From Manis javanica (taxonomy: Eukaryota; Chordata; Mammalia; Pholidota; Manidae): a stretch of 64,000 nt of DNA. The translations under genes were made by a program, and so were the position numbers. The DNA lies in the NCBI RefSeq assembly GCF_040802235.1, contig NC_133161.1, positions 44,939,001-45,003,000 on the forward strand. Reading direction: 5' to 3'. Each line of letters begins with the position of its first letter. The first letter of the stretch is position 1. Below are positions 61,355-64,000 of this stretch, one piece after another. The notes below the pieces were generated by a model, which worked only from the letters and a program-made list of their open reading frames with translations, was not told where the DNA came from and made no database searches.

Positions 61355-64000
61355 TGGTATCCAAAAGCAAACCAATATTTCATATGGTTAGGCTAGCTGG
61401 AGACAGTGTTTAGCACATCTGAAAAAAATTCATATAAAATGCACTATCCTCAGGGAGCTTAGAGAATTACTTACTGAAGCAAGTTTCTTCTCTGCACACA
61501 AAACATACCTATTTCTCCAATGAATAGCTGTTATTTTCAGTAAGCCATCTGAGTTTCTGTTACTCAGCTATAGAGTTTCTGTTGTCTTCTCCGCCAGTAA
61601 GCATTTAACAAAGACAATAAGTAGAGACACCTTTTGGGAGCTCTGTTTTCAGGATGTGTTGTATCATTGAAAGCAGAAAATAATGAAGAAGACAAAAGGT
61701 TGACACCAGCACTAGATCAGCAATTCTGGAAAGATTTCCAAACACCCACAGTTATTTTGTAGTTAAGTAAAGCACTGCATTTGACTGTATATCTCTGAGA
61801 AGAGTTAATTATTGATTAAATATCATTGAAAAGACTGAAAATGTGACACCCAAGCACATAATTATGCAGAGAATTCAAGCATAGTTCTCATTTTCCATAA
61901 ATGTGTCCAAATGCTTAAACCAGGCCTCATTCCAAAGCTATTTTTATTATGGGGATATTAAAAAAAAGTAGGTTCTCATCTAATTATTATACATGATCCT
62001 AAGAAGTTAGAGTTGAAATTTCTTTCTAGGAAAAAAAGAATGAGGTCTGTCATCAAGGGAAACATTGGGGTTTTCACTTAAGTAAATCTACATTCCAAAG
62101 TGTTATCATGTATATTATTGCTTTTACAGGCAGTAGAGACATGCAACAAAAATTTTCCTTTACATTTTAATTTCAGCTGAATTTAAAGTTTTGCAAATAA
62201 CATGGACATATAAGCTAAGGAAATGAATATATTAATTATGATTCAGTTTGTCATTAACAGTTTAACATTAACAGTAGCAAATCTTGGATTGGTACATCTC
62301 AATTGTATGGAGTTGTGGTAAATGACATGGAGATAGCTGAATTGCTGTATTTCCAGGACCTTCTAGAAGTGACTTAAGGTTGGCAGTAGGATCTAGCAGG
62401 TCATTGTGCTAGAATACACACGTGATCTTCTCTTGGGGGAACCACACTGGGAAAACATCCTGGTTCTTGTATCCACTGACATCTCAAAGGGCAAGGAGGG
62501 ATCATCCAGTTCATCACTGTGCAGCTGCAGACCTCACAGAATGAGACCTGGCCTAATGACCTGTTTGGGAATGTTTACTGCAACTGTTTTTAATTTGGGC
62601 AATTTAGTCAGTCATCGCCCTCTTTTTATCTTCCTGACATTTGATCTCTAGAAAATGACTTAAAATTCCAGAAGATATGAATTTAATAATATATATGTAT
62701 TTTTCAATAATAAAAAAAAGCAAGAATAGATGCTTAAAACATGAACACAATATAGAAGAATAGAGAATGAGAAACTAAAAGCTTTTTTTTCATGTTGTTG
62801 CCCAATTTCCACCCTTCCAATTCCATCCCCTTCCTACAGCTAAGCACTGTTAACAGTTTGGTGTATGCCTTTCCAAAGTATATAGTTACAGATATAAATA
62901 TAGAGATAGAGATATTAAAGAAGACCATTTACTAAGCACTAAATAATATACTACATTGGAACTATTTTCCAGGGTTAATCTCAAAACAAGAACACAGATT
63001 ATATGCCAAACATCCTCAAAAATTACTGCCTACTAGAATTTTACTATATCCTTTTATCCTCCAGAACATTTCTGACTTAATATATTCTGGCGTACTTCCC
63101 TGTCATGCACCAGACCATGACTTGGGAGGAGATAGAAAATATAAATACTACCATGGTTAATACATTTATGCAGAATCCCATATGCTAAAGCATTAGTATA
63201 AATCTTTAAATCTTAACTCAGAGCTTAAGGACAAGTACTTCTCAGTAAATCAAGAAAAGCTGGGGAAAAAATCATAGCAAAAACAGGATTTAGGAGGCTG
63301 TGTGGTAAGGGAGATTTTGAGACTGGTTCAATTAATCAGCAAATATTTATTATCTGTCTATGCTGTGTTAAGTGCTGTAGTTATACAGAAATATAAGGTG
63401 TGCTGCCTGCCTCCAGACAGAGTGGAATCCAGTAATAAAAGACTTGTACAAGAGCTTGAACTTGATAAAGTAATGAACAACAGTCTCTAAAGGTTTTTGT
63501 ACAAAGGAGTGATAAGATAAAAGCAAACTAAAAGAATGTCTTCACTCCCGTCCATCCCTTCATTTCCATTATGTAACTACTGCCCTAGATCAAGCTCAGG
63601 CTTGTATGACCTTGCCTATTGCAGTGAGCTTGTATCCAACAGTAGGCCATCTCCCCATCCTACTCCCTCCTGGAGACTGTCCTACACACAGCCCCAAGAA
63701 TGAGCTTCCAAAGGTGCAGGGGAGCCCTCTCCATTCAAAAGTCAAGTCTGTTCCCCTTTGACCACCAAATAATCTGAACTTCTAGTGCAGAAGTCATGGC
63801 CTTCCCATAAACTCTGCTAATCTCCTTCCAGACTTGTCTCCCATTTCCTAATATGAGCCCACTGTTCTACTGAAATTGAACTACTTACCATTTCCCAAAC
63901 CTACTTCTGTGCTGTCCTTACAGAAGGACATCCTTACCCCATCTGCACAGAAACGCAGTCAGGGAGCATCCAGGAAGCTGTTGCAGTAATCCAGGTCTGA
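61355..64000. other. Intergenic DNA to the right edge
   Basis: No exon, RNA gene or young repeat was recognised. About 63.3-63.53 kb has the ancient-repeat pattern noted near 49 kb. The ORFs here (up to 81 codons) look like chance. I found no sign of GGCT exons. Confidence 0.45.

Noticed and set aside
61355..64000. GGCT exons at the right edge
   Set aside because: Human synteny puts GGCT on this side, but no matching coding segment was found, and the distance could exceed the window.

Overview
This is mammalian nuclear DNA. The one conserved protein-coding gene is GARS1 (glycyl-tRNA synthetase), on the minus strand at the left edge. Exon 1 (7853-8074) sits in a CpG island and carries both the mitochondrial and the cytosolic start codons. 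Exon 2 (1085-1186) carries the rest of the WHEP domain, and the gene continues leftward out of the window. An upstream ORF (8046-8144) overlaps the mitochondrial start, as in the known human GARS1 arrangement. Everything to the right of about 8.4 kb is upstream intergenic DNA; in human, GGCT lies on that side of GARS1, but no GGCT exon is visible here.

From 10 kb rightward the window is a repeat landscape. 10.0-19.3 kb: a 5.2-kb minus-strand L1 inserted into an older L1, with a copied 160-bp junction fragment. 19.5-19.9 kb: a solo LTR. 22.1-23.3 kb: a split ORF pair related to the coiled coil of the MIA3/TANGO1-cTAGE5 (MIA2) family, probably a degraded retrocopy. 24-33 kb: ancient MaLR LTRs, L1 3' ends and MIR relics. 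34.0-39.97 kb: a two-LTR, env-less class III-like endogenous retrovirus on the minus strand with a perfect 5-bp target duplication and broken gag, pro and pol. 43-54 kb: two more solo LTRs of the same general family, two ERV1-like solo LTRs, and L1 insertions nested up to two deep inside others, most with readable target duplications. 54-64 kb: two recent local tandem duplications, a MaLR LTR, a MER2-type DNA transposon, L1 fragments and another solo LTR.

Organism: a placental mammal. No primate Alu, rodent B1/B2, carnivore SINEC, ruminant Bov or equid ERE elements were seen; the only SINE-like sequences recognised are ancient MIRs. The youngest L1 3' ends resemble, from memory, those of pangolins (Manis), so a pangolin is a reasonable but unproven guess.

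No new biological system was found. The items most worth a second look are the GARS1 5' leader, the near-identical 112-bp repeats flanking GARS1 exon 2, the TANGO1/cTAGE-like relic, the templated L1 junction copy, and the LTR family that has lost its octamer motif in the provirus. Most short ORFs elsewhere look like chance. All family names were assigned by eye, without database comparison.
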